Source: an archaeon (GTDB lineage: Archaea > Asgardarchaeota > Heimdallarchaeia > Hodarchaeales > S146-22). Taken from it: DNA of 5,193 nt. This document shows, one piece after another, positions 5,104 through 5,193 of this stretch; the stretch's first letter is position 1; every line of letters begins with the position of its first letter. The notes under the pieces are model-generated. The model saw only the letters and a program-made list of their open reading frames with translations. It was not told the DNA's origin and did not search any database. Where the stretch lies: contig JAJRXH010000611.1 of the NCBI GenBank assembly GCA_024276395.1, positions 1 through 5,193 of the forward strand. The letters are read 5' to 3'. Both the position numbers and the translations under genes were made by a program.

Positions 5104-5193
5104 ATGAAAATGACTGTCGTGGATCTTTTTTGTGGAGCGGGAGGCTTCTCAAGGGGTTTTCATCAAGCGGGTTTCAAAACGATGCTTGCAATA
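5104..5193 (+). CDS. DNA (cytosine-5) methyltransferase, N-terminal fragment cut by the window end
   Basis: Only 30 codons are visible, but they contain motif I of C5-cytosine DNA methyltransferases: VVDLFCGAGGFSRGFHQAGF (residues 5-24). The FCGAGG loop binds S-adenosylmethionine and the following SxGFxxAGF helix is typical of the family. The catalytic PCQ motif and the target recognition region lie outside. The start is uncertain. ATG 5104 leaves 8 bases after the SPOUT-like gene stop; ATG 5110 and GTG 5095 (overlapping that stop as TAGTG) are also in frame. Only a weak AGTGA precedes ATG 5104. The spacing suggests cotranscription with the upstream gene. Whether it is an orphan enzyme or part of a restriction-modification system depends on the next genes. 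A role on RNA (DNMT2-like) cannot be excluded from motif I alone, but the wording of the motif favours a DNA enzyme. Confidence 0.85.
   Translation, partial: MKMTVVDLFCGAGGFSRGFHQAGFKTMLAI

Noticed and set aside
1..5193. CRISPR array, insertion sequence, integrase or attachment site
   Set aside because: No regularly spaced direct repeats, transposase frames or terminal inverted repeats were seen. The tRNA 3' end is not duplicated further downstream in the window.

Overview
The window is archaeal and belongs to a low-GC genome. Evidence: an aIF1A–Rio1–Dim2 (KH) gene set in archaeal order, a two-domain FlaJ/TadC-like membrane protein, a TruD tail, Shine-Dalgarno sites of the GGTGAT type, and Arg codons that are mostly AGA/AGG. 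No phylum can be fixed from the sequence. An Asgard or other uncultivated lineage is only a guess.

Layout, left to right. (1) Positions 1-468 (+) hold the 3' end of truD, a tRNA pseudouridine synthase. (2) Positions 469-543 are a short convergent spacer with two small perfect hairpins. (3) Positions 2327-544 (-) form a two-gene unit: a 55-residue ORF with a strong ribosome binding site (2327-2160), then a 532-residue, roughly seven-pass protein with two T2SSF domains (2142-544). The unit is closed on both sides by oppositely oriented housekeeping genes, so the secretion-type platform protein has no adjacent ATPase or pilin. (4) Positions 2328-2522 are a divergent spacer with AT-rich promoter candidates. 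(5) Positions 2523-4423 (+) hold aIF1A, the Rio1 kinase and the Dim2/Pno1-like KH protein. (6) Positions 4493-4569 (+) are an intronless tRNA-Ala(UGC) with an encoded CCA. (7) Positions 4619-5095 (+) encode a small SPOUT-like protein (COG4080 type, often named 'RecB-family nuclease' in archaea). (8) Positions 5104-5193 (+) are the first 30 codons of a DNA cytosine-5 methyltransferase, cut by the window end.

Most plus-strand genes serve translation: tRNA pseudouridylation (TruD), initiation (aIF1A), small-subunit maturation (Rio1, Dim2), a tRNA gene and a probable RNA methyltransferase. The membrane unit on the minus strand and the DNA methyltransferase at the right edge do not fit this theme. 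The least explained parts are the small ORF at 2327-2160 and the isolated T2SSF protein downstream of it.
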